DNA of 64,000 nt from Demetria terragena DSM 11295 (GTDB lineage Bacteria > Actinomycetota > Actinomycetes > Actinomycetales > Dermatophilaceae): positions 1-64,000 of the forward strand of contig NZ_AQXW01000003.1 in assembly GCF_000376825.1 (NCBI RefSeq), read 5' to 3'. Within the stretch, counting starts at the first letter, position 1. Each line of letters opens with the position of its first letter. The notes below the pieces were generated by a model, which saw only the letters and a program-made list of their open reading frames with translations, was not told where the DNA came from and made no database searches. The position numbers and the translations under genes were made by a program. Below, piece after piece: positions 16,598-25,066 of this stretch.

Positions 16598-17082
16598 CGG
16601 CAAAGAGCGTCGAGGTTCGCAGGGCCGAGACCCCGCAGTGGTTAGCGCAGGCGCCGGGTTTCGTCGTTCGCAAGTTGTACCAGTCCTACACCGCAGCCTG
16701 GTGGCGCAGCGTCGGTACGGGCCTCACGGGTCCGCAGTACGCCGTCCTGGCCGTGTTGGAAGAGCACAACGGCTCCGACCAGATCTCGGTGGGTGCGGCG
16801 GCGGCACTCGACGCCTCCACGATGGTCGATGTGGCGCGGCGCTTGGAGGGACGTTCACTGATCGTTCGGTCCCGTTCGCCCATCGACGCGCGCCGTAAGG
16901 TCGTGCAGATCACCGCGCTGGGAGAGGCTGCGTTGGCCAAGACCCGAGAACAGGTGCGACCACTCGATCGGGAACTATTCGCGCACGCACCTCGCCGTCG
17001 GGCTGAGATCATGGCCGACTTGGACGCGTTGAGTGAACGCTGGGCCGATCTGGTGACAGAACTCGGATCCGCGCAGGACTGA
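16594..17082 (+). CDS. MarR-family transcriptional regulator
   Basis: 162 residues, GTG start overlapping the add stop. Winged helix: [15 protein letters not shown] (helix 2), [22 protein letters not shown] (recognition region), then the wing [21 protein letters not shown], which is the standard MarR wing with D-x-R. Long flanking helices form the dimer interface. Being coupled to add, it may control nucleoside salvage, but no operator was identified and the effector is unknown. Confidence 0.88.
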   Translation: MTAKSVEVRRAETPQWLAQAPGFVVRKLYQSYTAAWWRSVGTGLTGPQYAVLAVLEEHNGSDQISVGAAAALDASTMVDVARRLEGRSLIVRSRSPIDARRKVVQITALGEAALAKTREQVRPLDRELFAHAPRRRAEIMADLDALSERWADLVTELGSAQD

Positions 17083-17095
17083 GTCGCGGCTGAGG

Positions 17096-17953
17096 CTAGA
17101 GCCGGTCGGCCGGCAGGAACCGGTTCCGGATCTCATGCTCGCTCTGCAGGCGTTGCTCGTCCCGGCGACGTCGTTCCGCCAGGATCGCGGCCAGGACGGC
17201 ATCGGCGGGTGCGCTGTGGGGTGGGGCTGGCGAGACCAGGGGGAGAGTCCTGTTCAGCAAGTCCTGGGTGACAGCCGTCCGCGCCGTGGGACTCAAGGTC
17301 GACTGGCGTTCCAGCACCTGGCGGATAGCCAGCGCGAGACCGTCGGGCAGCGGAGCCATATCAGCACCGGTCGCCCAGCGCTCTAGTCCCGGTGGCATGG
17401 TCGCTGGGAGCTGCAACTTAATGTGTGTTGCCTCCCGGACGACATAAGTGCCGGCGGCAAGGTCGCCAATGCGACGTCCCTTGCTTGTGCTCATGGCCGA
17501 CACCAAGGCCGGAACACCACTGAGCGCATAGATCTCGACATAACCGACCAGTCCTCGGACGAGTGCGTGCCGAAAGACGATGGGTCCGCCGTCGTCGCGG
17601 ACCGTCCGCGTCTTGGTGATCAGGTGGCCCAGGCTCAACCCCCGCGTGGCGGTCTGAATGGCCACGGGGAGACCGACGAACCAGAAGACGGTGGCGAGCA
17701 GAATCAGGGTGCCGATCAAAATCTCCGACGGAGCAATACCGGTGGTGCCAAAGGCATTGGCCATGAGCCACAACGAGCCCCAAAACCCGACATAGCCCTG
17801 AATGAGGTCGACCAGGCCGGAGCCGATGCGCTGCGGGAGCGAGGCCGGTGGAATGTCCAGGAGCACGGCTTCACCGGTGACGAGTTCTTCGCGCTCGGCG
17901 CCACGCAGCGGGCGGAATTCCTCCGCCGGCGCCTCGCTCGGTGCATTGCTCAT
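17096..17953 (-). CDS. RDD-family membrane protein
   Basis: 285 residues, ATG 17953 with a leaderless -10 6 bases upstream. The RDD core begins at LPQRIGSGLVDLIQGYVGF (here Arg-x-x-Ser/Leu-x-Asp) and is followed by a second and third hydrophobic segment and the conserved LSLGHLITKTRTVRDDGG block. The last 90 residues are soluble and Arg-rich. RDD proteins are often membrane proteins of unknown transport role. In actinobacteria this gene stands next to SpoIIM-, DUF58-, MoxR- and DUF4129-type genes, as here. Confidence 0.85.
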   Translation of the reverse strand: MSNAPSEAPAEEFRPLRGAEREELVTGEAVLLDIPPASLPQRIGSGLVDLIQGYVGFWGSLWLMANAFGTTGIAPSEILIGTLILLATVFWFVGLPVAIQTATRGLSLGHLITKTRTVRDDGGPIVFRHALVRGLVGYVEIYALSGVPALVSAMSTSKGRRIGDLAAGTYVVREATHIKLQLPATMPPGLERWATGADMAPLPDGLALAIRQVLERQSTLSPTARTAVTQDLLNRTLPLVSPAPPHSAPADAVLAAILAERRRRDEQRLQSEHEIRNRFLPADRL

Positions 17954-17959
17954 AGGGAG

Positions 17960-17969
17960 AGCCTAAGGT
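17960..17969. promoter_or_regulatory. Overlapping divergent -10 elements for RDD and SpoIIM genes
   Basis: Minus strand: TAGGCT (17965-17960) is 6 bases from ATG 17953. Plus strand: TAAGGT (17964-17969) is 6 bases from GTG 17976. The two hexamers share two base pairs, so both polymerase sites cannot be opened at once. Confidence 0.65.
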
Positions 17970-17975
17970 GAAGGC

Positions 17976-18971
17976 GTGGACTTGGACGCATACATCGGGG
18001 CACACCGGGCTGAGTGGGAACGGCTTGATGAACTGTCCCGTCGCCGGAAGCTCTCGGGGTCTGAGGGCGATGAGTTGCTGGACCTGTACCAGCGCGTCGC
18101 CACCCACCTCTCGCAGATCCGTTCCAGTGCCCCGGACCCCTCCGTCGTGCAATATCTCTCGACCGTGCTTGCCCGGGCCCGCAATAAGGCGACGGGCGCG
18201 CGTACCAACTCGTGGCAGGATGTCGCGCTGTTCTTTACCGAGCGCTTCCCCGCGGCGCTCTATCACGCTCGGTGGTGGTGGGGGATCACCCTGGTGGTCA
18301 ACCTGGTGGTTGCCTTCGCGGTCGGCTGGTATGTCATGCGTAACCCGGCGGTGCAGTCGGCCTGGGTCCCCGCTTCTCAGGTCGACCAGCTGGTCAATAG
18401 CGACTTTGAGAGCTACTACTCCGAAAATGCCGCGCAGGACTTCGCCCTACGCGTGTGGACCAATAACGCCTGGATCGCAGCGATCTGCGTTGCGGCCGGT
18501 CCGCTGGGCTTCCCGGTGCTGTACATCCTCTGGGAGAACATCGTCAACATTGGCGTGATGGGCGGCATCATGGCCGCCAATGGCAAAGCATCCCTCTTCT
18601 TCGGGCTGATCCTGCCGCACGGTCTCCTCGAACTCACTGCGGTATTCGTGGCCGCAGGTGTGGGTTTGCGGGTGTTTTGGTCCTGGGTCGAGCCCGGCCA
18701 GCTGACTCGTGCGCAGAGCCTGGCGGCGGCCGCTCGCTCCAGCATGATGATCGCTCTGGGCATGATTGTCGTGCTGCTCATCAGCGGCATCATCGAAGCG
18801 TTCGTGACACCGTCACCCTTGCCCACCTGGGCCCGCATCAGCATCGGAGTGCTCGCCGAGGCGGCATTTTTCGCGTACGTCTTCATCCTCGGTCGGACAG
18901 CGGCGCTAGCGGGTGTCACCGGCGAACTCGAGAAGCAAGACCAGTCAGCCGCGCTTCCCGCCGCGGCCTGA
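17976..18971 (+). CDS. SpoIIM (stage II sporulation protein M)-like membrane protein
   Basis: 331 residues from leaderless GTG 17976. Cytoplasmic N-terminal 90 residues (LDAYIGAHRAEWERLDELS) are followed by about six hydrophobic segments including VVNLVVAFAVGWYV and GLILPHGLLELTAVFVAAG, with the PHGxxEL motif typical of the SpoIIM/DUF95 family. In non-sporulating actinobacteria its job is unknown; it co-occurs with RDD and DUF58/MoxR genes and may form a membrane complex. Shares a 22-bp intergenic region with the divergent RDD gene. Confidence 0.87.
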   Translation: MDLDAYIGAHRAEWERLDELSRRRKLSGSEGDELLDLYQRVATHLSQIRSSAPDPSVVQYLSTVLARARNKATGARTNSWQDVALFFTERFPAALYHARWWWGITLVVNLVVAFAVGWYVMRNPAVQSAWVPASQVDQLVNSDFESYYSENAAQDFALRVWTNNAWIAAICVAAGPLGFPVLYILWENIVNIGVMGGIMAANGKASLFFGLILPHGLLELTAVFVAAGVGLRVFWSWVEPGQLTRAQSLAAAARSSMMIALGMIVVLLISGIIEAFVTPSPLPTWARISIGVLAEAAFFAYVFILGRTAALAGVTGELEKQDQSAALPAAA

Positions 18972-18988
18972 GCGGGACGGCTCGGAGG

Positions 18989-20284
18989 TCAGAGCAGGCC
19001 CTGACGTTTGAGGAGCAGGTAATGGTCGGCGAGTTGGACCGGGAGGTTCTCGGGGTCGGCATCCAAGACGGTGACCCCCAATCGCGCGAAGGCCTCGGCA
19101 GTGCGCCCCTTGAGGGCCAGGGTGCGTTCGGCGGCTGCGGCGTCGTAGGACTCGGGGCCGTCCTCGCGCTGCTGTGCCATGGAGGTGACCGATGGGTCAG
19201 CGACGGAGGCGATGACGACCCGGTGGTGCTGAGCGAGCACCGGCAGGTGGGGGAGTAGCCCCTCCTCCAGTGCGGCAGGCTCTAGCGGGGTCAACAGAAT
19301 CACCAAGGCCCGACGCCGGGACGCCGCGGTGACGGCTCCGGCCAACGTGGACCAATTTGCCTCGACCAGGGCCGGTTCCAGGGGTGCCATCGCGGTGACA
19401 AGTTGGTGCAGCAACTCGTGGCGATTGGAGCCACTGGAGACGCGGGCCCGGATCTGGCGGTCACCAGCAATGAGCTGAATGCGATCTCCGGCGCGGGAGG
19501 CCAGCGCTGCCAGCAGCAAGGCGGCGTCCATCGCTGCGTCCAGGCGCGGGATGTCGTCGACTCGTCCAGCGGAGGTACGCGAGGTGTCGAGAACCAGGAC
19601 GATGCGTCGGTCGCGTTCGGGCTGCCAGGTGCGCACGACGAGGTGCTGGCGCCGGGCGGTGGCCCTCCAGTCGAGCGAGCGTACGTCGTCACCTTCGACG
19701 TAGTCGCGCAGCGAGTCGAACTCAGTGCCTTGTCCCCGGGTGCGCACGGCCGATCGCCCGTCGATCTGGCGGAGCGCTGCGAGCCGGCTGGGGAGGTGCT
19801 TGCGCGAGTGGAAGGGCGGGAGCGAGCGGATAGTGCCTGGCACCGAGCGCGAATGTTGTCGTCCCGCAACACGCAGGGGGCCAAGGCTGCGCAGCGTGAC
19901 GGCGGACGCTTTGCGGTCGCCACGACGGGTGGGGCGCAGGGTGGTGGTGAGACGGCGCTGTTCCCCGCCCGGAAGGTCGAGCCGGTGGCGGTCGTCTGCG
20001 GCACCTGCCGAGGGCTGCCAGGCATCGCGCAGGACACCACGCATACGTCGACGGCCAGGGTTGCGCACCAGCAGGGTGGTCGATCCAGCTTCGCCGAGTC
20101 GTACCTGGCCGTCTGGGTCCCGGCCGATCAGCGCAGTACGCGGGCTCGCCGCGAGCACCAGGTCGATCACGACTGCCACGAGCACCAGAAGCGTCCACCA
20201 GGCAACCGTGGCCGCCGAAGGCCACACCACGACAGGGAGGATGCCAAGCGCCATGAGCGCGGCCGCACGCCAGGTCAGTGCCAT
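18989..20284 (-). CDS. DUF58 domain protein
   Basis: 431 residues from ATG 20284. Two N-terminal hydrophobic segments are followed by the DUF58 core: GQGTEFDSLRDYVEGDDVR then SLDWRATARRQHLVVRTWQ, and a VWA-like fold starting IVLVLDTSRTSAGRV, which resembles a MIDAS strand but with only part of DxSxS. Usually paired with a MoxR AAA ATPase, encoded directly upstream at 20334-21377. Proposed role is chaperone-assisted assembly of a membrane complex; in this organism unknown. Confidence 0.9.
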   Translation of the reverse strand: MALTWRAAALMALGILPVVVWPSAATVAWWTLLVLVAVVIDLVLAASPRTALIGRDPDGQVRLGEAGSTTLLVRNPGRRRMRGVLRDAWQPSAGAADDRHRLDLPGGEQRRLTTTLRPTRRGDRKASAVTLRSLGPLRVAGRQHSRSVPGTIRSLPPFHSRKHLPSRLAALRQIDGRSAVRTRGQGTEFDSLRDYVEGDDVRSLDWRATARRQHLVVRTWQPERDRRIVLVLDTSRTSAGRVDDIPRLDAAMDAALLLAALASRAGDRIQLIAGDRQIRARVSSGSNRHELLHQLVTAMAPLEPALVEANWSTLAGAVTAASRRRALVILLTPLEPAALEEGLLPHLPVLAQHHRVVIASVADPSVTSMAQQREDGPESYDAAAAERTLALKGRTAEAFARLGVTVLDADPENLPVQLADHYLLLKRQGLL

Positions 20285-20333
20285 GGGCTCTCCTGCGTTG
20301 CGGATCCGCGAGTCAGCGGTGCTGGGCGCGACC

Positions 20334-21377
20334 TCATCGGGGTACCGGCACCGACCCAATCGCGGAATCCAGAATCGATCCGACGCCGACGCCTTCGAGT
20401 TCGGCTTCCGGTTTGAGCGAGAGCCGGTGGGCCAGGGTCGCCTGGGCGAGGGCCTTGACGTCGTCGGGGGTGACGTAGGCGCGGCCACTGAGCCACGCCC
20501 ACGCGCGCGACGTGGCCAAGAGGGCCGTCGCGCCGCGCGGGGAGACGCCAAGCGCAAGGGAGGGTGAGTGGCGCGTCGCACGGGCAATGTCGACGATGTA
20601 GGCGCCGATCTCAGGTGCGACTTGCACCTGTTTCACGGCGTGGGCGCCCGCAGCGAGTTCGGCGGGCCCAGCCACCGCGGTGATGCCGGCTGCGGCGAGA
20701 TGACGAGGGTCGAACCCGCTCGCATGCCGCTGGAGAACCTGAAGTTCTTGATCGCGCTCGGGCAGGGGAAGCACAATTTTGAGCTGGAACCGGTCTAGTT
20801 GCGCCTCGGGAAGCGGGTAGGTGCCTTCGTACTCGACGGGGTTCTGGGTCGCCGCGACCATGAACGGATCCGGTAGGGCGCGCGGCTCGCCATCCACAGA
20901 CACCTGACGCTCTTCCATCGCCTCCAACAAGGACGACTGTGTTTTGGGCGGCGTCCGGTTGATCTCGTCGGCAAGGAGCAGGTTGGTGAACACCGGGCCC
21001 GGTCGGAACTGGAAGTCGGAGGTCCGGTTGTCGTAGACCAGAGAGCCGGTGATGTCGCCCGGCATGAGGTCCGGAGTGAACTGCACTCGCTTGGTTTCGA
21101 TCGACAGCGCTGCCGCCAGGCTGCGCACCATGAGCGTTTTCGCGACGCCGGGCACGCCTTCGAGCAGGACGTGTCCGCGGGTCAGGAGACCGATGATCAT
21201 CCCAGTGACGGCCGCGTCCTGGCCGATGACCGCTTTCCCGACCTCGCGTCGGACGGCCAAGAGTGCCTCGCGTGCCTGTGCTGAGCTGTCCGGATGCGCG
21301 ACGGGTGTCGCCTGCGGCAACCGCGTGTCGGGACGTGGCTGGGTCGGGCCGTTGGCCGGTGGCTGGTGGTCGGTCAT
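20334..21377 (-). CDS. MoxR-family AAA ATPase (DUF58 partner)
   Basis: 347 residues. Walker A GVPGVAKT, pore/Walker B region LLLADEINRTPPKTQSSLLE, sensor 1 VAATQNPVEYEGTYPLPEAQLDRF and the C-terminal lid SLALGVSPRGATALL are all clear. MoxR ATPases assist folding or metal insertion of partner proteins bearing VWA domains. Start overlaps the stop of the DUF4350 gene, so a polycistronic unit DUF4129-DUF4350-MoxR-DUF58 is read from the right. Confidence 0.93.
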   Translation of the reverse strand: MTDHQPPANGPTQPRPDTRLPQATPVAHPDSSAQAREALLAVRREVGKAVIGQDAAVTGMIIGLLTRGHVLLEGVPGVAKTLMVRSLAAALSIETKRVQFTPDLMPGDITGSLVYDNRTSDFQFRPGPVFTNLLLADEINRTPPKTQSSLLEAMEERQVSVDGEPRALPDPFMVAATQNPVEYEGTYPLPEAQLDRFQLKIVLPLPERDQELQVLQRHASGFDPRHLAAAGITAVAGPAELAAGAHAVKQVQVAPEIGAYIVDIARATRHSPSLALGVSPRGATALLATSRAWAWLSGRAYVTPDDVKALAQATLAHRLSLKPEAELEGVGVGSILDSAIGSVPVPR

Positions 21378-22552
21378 CGTGGTCGAATCTCTCTCTCGAG
21401 GTCGTGCAACTGGCGCGCCAGAGTGGACAGTTCGGACTCCGAAGTGGGTGGGCGACCCCGGAGCAGATGGTTGATCTCGCCTTCGTCACGATGAGCAGCG
21501 ATGGCAACCGCTGAGATGAGTTCTTCCCGGTCGCGGTTCACCCGAAGGTAGGTCGCCAACCGCCTCGTGGTCGCCGAGCGAAGCACGATGCTGGCGCGTT
21601 CTAGGTCACCGGCCCGCCGGTAAATCTGTCCGCGGGCCCGCGTGGTTTCGTCGGCGCGGACTACGACCGGAAGGGGTTCGGTGACGAGTTTTCCGAGACG
21701 GCGACCGCGAGCGATCATCATGAGCGCTATCGCCATCAGGGCGATGCCCCATGCCGGCGCGACCCATTCTGGGAAGCGTGCAGGTGGGGCCTTGGCGTAG
21801 TCGATGTCGGCGACCCCGACATTCCACCAGATGAGCCGGTCGTGGCCGCCGAGTGCTCGCAGGCCCAGTGCGGCGTTGTCGCCCTCTTCAACGGCACTGT
21901 TCATGATGACGTCGGTAGAACCGATGGCGATCACTTCGGGACGATCATCTGTTGCGGGCGCGTGCAGCAGCGTCCCGGATCGGTCTCCTCCGGTCACGGA
22001 GCCGGAGCTTTCGGGGAAGCAGACGGTCAGATCGGAGGACGCGCCGCGGGGCGCGTAGCGGCGGCCGCCGGCTTCGAGGCTCAGGCCACGCGCGAGGGGT
22101 AGATCGCATGACGCTGGCGAGGCGAACCCGAGACCACTGCCTCGAATATCTGCCTCGATGCCGAACGGCGCCAAGGCGCTGGTGTCCGGGCGGATCAGGA
22201 CGATCCGGTCGACCTCGTCGGTGGCGGTTCGGAATCGTTCCCAGCCCGAGGACCCTAGGCGGTTGGGGTTGGTGACGACCACCGTCGTGCCGGACGTCAA
22301 GGACTCCTCGTCCAGGGCATCGGCGGTCGTGGGCGTGCGTACGGTCACCCCTTGTTGTTCGAGGACCCTGGCCATTGCTTGCGCGCCTTCGGGCTGCGCA
22401 TTGCGCGGGCTGAGTGGGTCCTCGCTGGAGGCATTGCGCATGTTCAGGAAGGTCAGGATCGCCAAGACGACAACGATCGGGACCACCCACCACAGGAGAC
22501 GTTTGGAGGGGAGTCGACGTGGTGGCGCCGGAGCGAGGGCTGTGCTCGTCAT
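21374..22552 (-). CDS. DUF4350 domain membrane protein
   Basis: 392 residues; ATG 22552 is preferred because it overlaps the preceding gene's stop as ATGA. A hydrophobic segment (WWVVPIVVVLAILTFL) near the N-terminus, an extracytoplasmic-like region with the DUF4350 sequence (NAQPEGAQAMARVLEQQGV, TTVVVTNPNRLGSSGWERF) and a second segment APAWGIALMAIALMMIA are seen, then a cytoplasmic helical tail. Found between DUF4129 and MoxR genes as in other actinobacteria. No enzymatic motif seen. Confidence 0.87.
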   Translation of the reverse strand: MTSTALAPAPPRRLPSKRLLWWVVPIVVVLAILTFLNMRNASSEDPLSPRNAQPEGAQAMARVLEQQGVTVRTPTTADALDEESLTSGTTVVVTNPNRLGSSGWERFRTATDEVDRIVLIRPDTSALAPFGIEADIRGSGLGFASPASCDLPLARGLSLEAGGRRYAPRGASSDLTVCFPESSGSVTGGDRSGTLLHAPATDDRPEVIAIGSTDVIMNSAVEEGDNAALGLRALGGHDRLIWWNVGVADIDYAKAPPARFPEWVAPAWGIALMAIALMMIARGRRLGKLVTEPLPVVVRADETTRARGQIYRRAGDLERASIVLRSATTRRLATYLRVNRDREELISAVAIAAHRDEGEINHLLRGRPPTSESELSTLARQLHDLEREIRPR

Positions 22553-23232
22553 GGCGCCCACCGCCCTGGGGCGACCAACTGAATTTCGTCGTCGTCATCG
22601 CCGTGCACCGGACGTGCCTGGCTAATTCGTCCGTCGAGTTCGCGCACGGTGGTGCTGTGCCCGGCTCCCACCTTCCGCCCGCCATAGCGGACCTCATCGA
22701 AGACGGTGGCAGCCTGCCGCAGTGCTTCCCGTTCGTGAGGGAATCGGGGCGACAGCACGCGAACGAATTCGTGAGCGGTCCGTCCGGGGGAATCACCGAG
22801 CAGCGCCCGTTCATCACCCGAACGGATGATGGCCCGAAACCAGTCCAGGAGCGCCGCGCTGTGCTCGTTGCGGGACTCGGCTTCCCGTGCCCGCTGCCGG
22901 TACTCAGCGGCCGAGAGGTCGGCGTCATCGAAGACCGCGTCCGCCTCGTCTGCGCCACGGCGGACTCTGCGGCTCGATCGAATTCGCGTCGTGGCGTAGA
23001 CGATTGCCGCGAGCAGGGCCAACACGGCCAGGACCAGGATCACCGTGGCAAGGGGGCCGGCACCCTCTCCCGCAACTCCCTCGAGTCGTTCGGTCAGCCA
23101 GCCCAGAACGGTGTCGATCAGCGACTTCTTTTCCAGGTACGGCAGTTTGGCCAACTCATCACCCAGGAGTCGACGTCCCTGCTCACCAGTGGGGTCAAGG
23201 GGTGGGTCGGCGGGGTGCATCACGGGCAACAT
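22549..23232 (-). CDS. DUF4129 domain membrane protein
   Basis: About 227 residues from ATG 23232 (TTG 23241 possible). The N-terminal region is outside, one transmembrane segment (TVILVLAVLALLAAIVYATT) follows, and the cytoplasmic DUF4129 domain has AAEYRQRAREAESRNEHSAA, LLDWFRAIIR, DSPGRTAHEFVRVL and the closing VRYGGRKVG motif. Such domains often occur with transglutaminase-like or MoxR/DUF58 systems. First gene of the coupled set running to DUF58. Confidence 0.87.
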   Translation of the reverse strand: MLPVMHPADPPLDPTGEQGRRLLGDELAKLPYLEKKSLIDTVLGWLTERLEGVAGEGAGPLATVILVLAVLALLAAIVYATTRIRSSRRVRRGADEADAVFDDADLSAAEYRQRAREAESRNEHSAALLDWFRAIIRSGDERALLGDSPGRTAHEFVRVLSPRFPHEREALRQAATVFDEVRYGGRKVGAGHSTTVRELDGRISQARPVHGDDDDEIQLVAPGRWAP

Positions 23233-23250
23233 CACGGTCAATGCTGAGGA

Positions 23251-24426
23251 CTAAGTCGTCGGAGTCTGTTGTGCGGCGGCCATCAGGGTGACGTCGAGTG
23301 CTTCCTTGCGGATGCGCTGGTCGATGTACATCAGGCCGGTGACGGAGGACATGAACGAGGAGGTCAGCATCATGAGCAGAAGGAAGAACGCGGCGGCCAG
23401 GGCGATCAGGATGACGGCCAAGACCACGAGTGCCGCTCCGCCCCCGTCGGCAGCTAGCACGCCACCCACGCCGATGATGCCCGCGATGATCATCAAGACG
23501 GTGAAAATCACCTGAACCACAAATTGGGTCAGAAGAATGATGCCGAAGGTTCGCCACCACTGTGCGCGGGTCAGGGCCCAGGAGCGTTTGAGACTCGCGA
23601 TCGGATTCACTCGCTCAAGGACGGTCGCGGGCGCGGCGAAAAGGGTCTTGATGTAGAGATACAGGATCCCCAGGAGCCCCGCGATCACGCCAATCGTTGC
23701 AAGTGACCCGCCACCTACGCCGCCGATCGCTTCGCCGACCACGACGGCCATGACGATCAGGAGGAAGGGGATGGCCAGGACGAGCGCCGTCAACAGGCCG
23801 ACGCCGAGTAACGCCCAGATGCGTCCCTTGATCTTGCGCCACACCTGGCCGATCGTGGCTCGGTGGCCCAGCACCGCTTCGGACACCACGACCGTGACCA
23901 TTCCGGACAGGAGCAGCGATCCCAGGCTGAGGACTAAAAAGGTGCTGTCGGAGCTGTACTGCAACATGGTGCGAACGACGCCGTCACCAGGGTCGAAACT
24001 CTCTAGCGCGATCGCCAGCGCGACGATCGGTAGGGCCAGGATGAGGTTGACCAGCAAAGACAGCCCGAGCGTCGCCCCCGGGTTGCCACGGATCGTGCGC
24101 ATGGCGCCGGACATGATGTCGCCAACGGTCAGTGCCCGCAGCGGGATGACCCCCGGTTGCGGCGCCATGGGGAGCGGGGCGGCGGGGTAGTACTGCTGTT
24201 GTGGATATGGCTGTTGTGGATATGGCTGTTGGGGGTATGGCTGGCCGTAGGGGGGCGGGTAACCCTGTTGGGGGTACTGCGGTTGGGGGTACTGCGGTTG
24301 GGGATGCGGAGGTGACCCTTGGGCGGAAGATTGCTCGCCACCAGGGGTAGCCCAGTCTTGCGGTCCTTGTGCTGGATCGCCGTATCGTCGGGGGTCCTGC
24401 CCGCTCGGATTTGTCACCCTCGCCAT
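23251..24426 (-). CDS. Glycerophosphoryl diester phosphodiesterase membrane-domain-like protein
   Basis: 391 residues. The N-terminal 90 residues are low-complexity Pro/Gln/Tyr repeats (PQPQYPQ, PYPQQPYPQQ), probably a disordered cytoplasmic region. The rest has about six long hydrophobic segments with ALTVGDIMSGAMRTIRGNPG, the usual opening of this actinobacterial membrane family, and FAAPATVLERVNPIASLKRSWAL. Catalytic GDPD residues are absent, so it is not an esterase by sequence. Conserved upstream neighbour of DUF4129/DUF4350. Function unknown. Confidence 0.8.
   Translation of the reverse strand: MARVTNPSGQDPRRYGDPAQGPQDWATPGGEQSSAQGSPPHPQPQYPQPQYPQQGYPPPYGQPYPQQPYPQQPYPQQQYYPAAPLPMAPQPGVIPLRALTVGDIMSGAMRTIRGNPGATLGLSLLVNLILALPIVALAIALESFDPGDGVVRTMLQYSSDSTFLVLSLGSLLLSGMVTVVVSEAVLGHRATIGQVWRKIKGRIWALLGVGLLTALVLAIPFLLIVMAVVVGEAIGGVGGGSLATIGVIAGLLGILYLYIKTLFAAPATVLERVNPIASLKRSWALTRAQWWRTFGIILLTQFVVQVIFTVLMIIAGIIGVGGVLAADGGGAALVVLAVILIALAAAFFLLLMMLTSSFMSSVTGLMYIDQRIRKEALDVTLMAAAQQTPTT
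24196..24240. repeat. Three 15-base tandem repeats in coding sequence
   Basis: Units of CTGTTGTGGATATGG (last copy altered) encode the Pro-Tyr-Pro-Gln-Gln repeats of the minus-strand membrane protein. Related 15-base units continue to about 24310. Slippage-prone. Confidence 0.8.
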
Positions 24427-24450
24427 TCCTTCCGTCTCCTACGGATGACC

Positions 24451-25044
24451 CTAGCCGCCACGCAGCCAAACCTCGGCTTCACCGGGCCGCGCGGGTCGAG
24501 CGCCAAGGGTGGACTGGGCCTGGACGATGCCCGCCTCGGCAGCGCGTAGGCGAAGGCCTCGGCGCAGCAGAACGGGCGGGGGCTTGCGTCGCTCGGCAAG
24601 GTCCCGCAGCAGCCGGCGACCGAAGGTCACCCACGGGTCTTGGCGAATGCAGTAGGCGGCGTGTAGCACTCCCCGCTGCTCCAGAGGGGCAATGGCGTGC
24701 GCGGCGAAGATTCCCTCGGCTAGCACGTGAGGTGAGCGAGACGCGTCGATGTGCGCCGTGCCGACCACGGCGGAGGTGCTGATGGCGTACTGGGGAACGG
24801 TCGTGTGCCCCTGTGCGCACAGCGTGGCGAGCGCATCGACCGCGGTGTCCAGGTCGAAGGAACGCAGGTCGTCCCAGTCGGGAACGCCCATGTCGGTCAT
24901 CGGCAGACTTGGATCCCCGGCCTCCTTGTAGAAGTCATCAAGGCGAACGATCGGCCACCCGTGCTCCTGGCTGAGGCGTTGGGCAAGCCGAGACTTGCCC
25001 GCTCCGCTGGGACCGCTCAACAAGACCACCGTGCGCCCGGTCAC
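24451..25044 (-). CDS. Uridine kinase-like P-loop kinase
   Basis: 197 residues, GTG 25044 with a GGAGG upstream. Walker A SGPSGAGKSRLAQRL, the acceptor loop RLDDFYKEAGDP, DMGVPDWDDLRSFD and LAEGIFAAH correspond to the uridine/cytidine kinase fold. Shorter than classical Udk and closer to the actinobacterial ATP-binding uridine-kinase-like group. Expected to phosphorylate a nucleoside, which fits the cdd/deoA/add and deoC genes around it; substrate not proven. Confidence 0.82.
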   Translation of the reverse strand: MTGRTVVLLSGPSGAGKSRLAQRLSQEHGWPIVRLDDFYKEAGDPSLPMTDMGVPDWDDLRSFDLDTAVDALATLCAQGHTTVPQYAISTSAVVGTAHIDASRSPHVLAEGIFAAHAIAPLEQRGVLHAAYCIRQDPWVTFGRRLLRDLAERRKPPPVLLRRGLRLRAAEAGIVQAQSTLGARPARPGEAEVWLRGG

Positions 25045-25066
25045 GAGGTGCCTCCCTGATGGGCGA

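Noticed and set aside
24196-24310. Short tandem repeats resembling a CRISPR or minisatellite
   Set aside because: Units are 15 bases, contiguous without spacers, and encode Pro-Tyr-Pro-Gln-Gln in a real gene.
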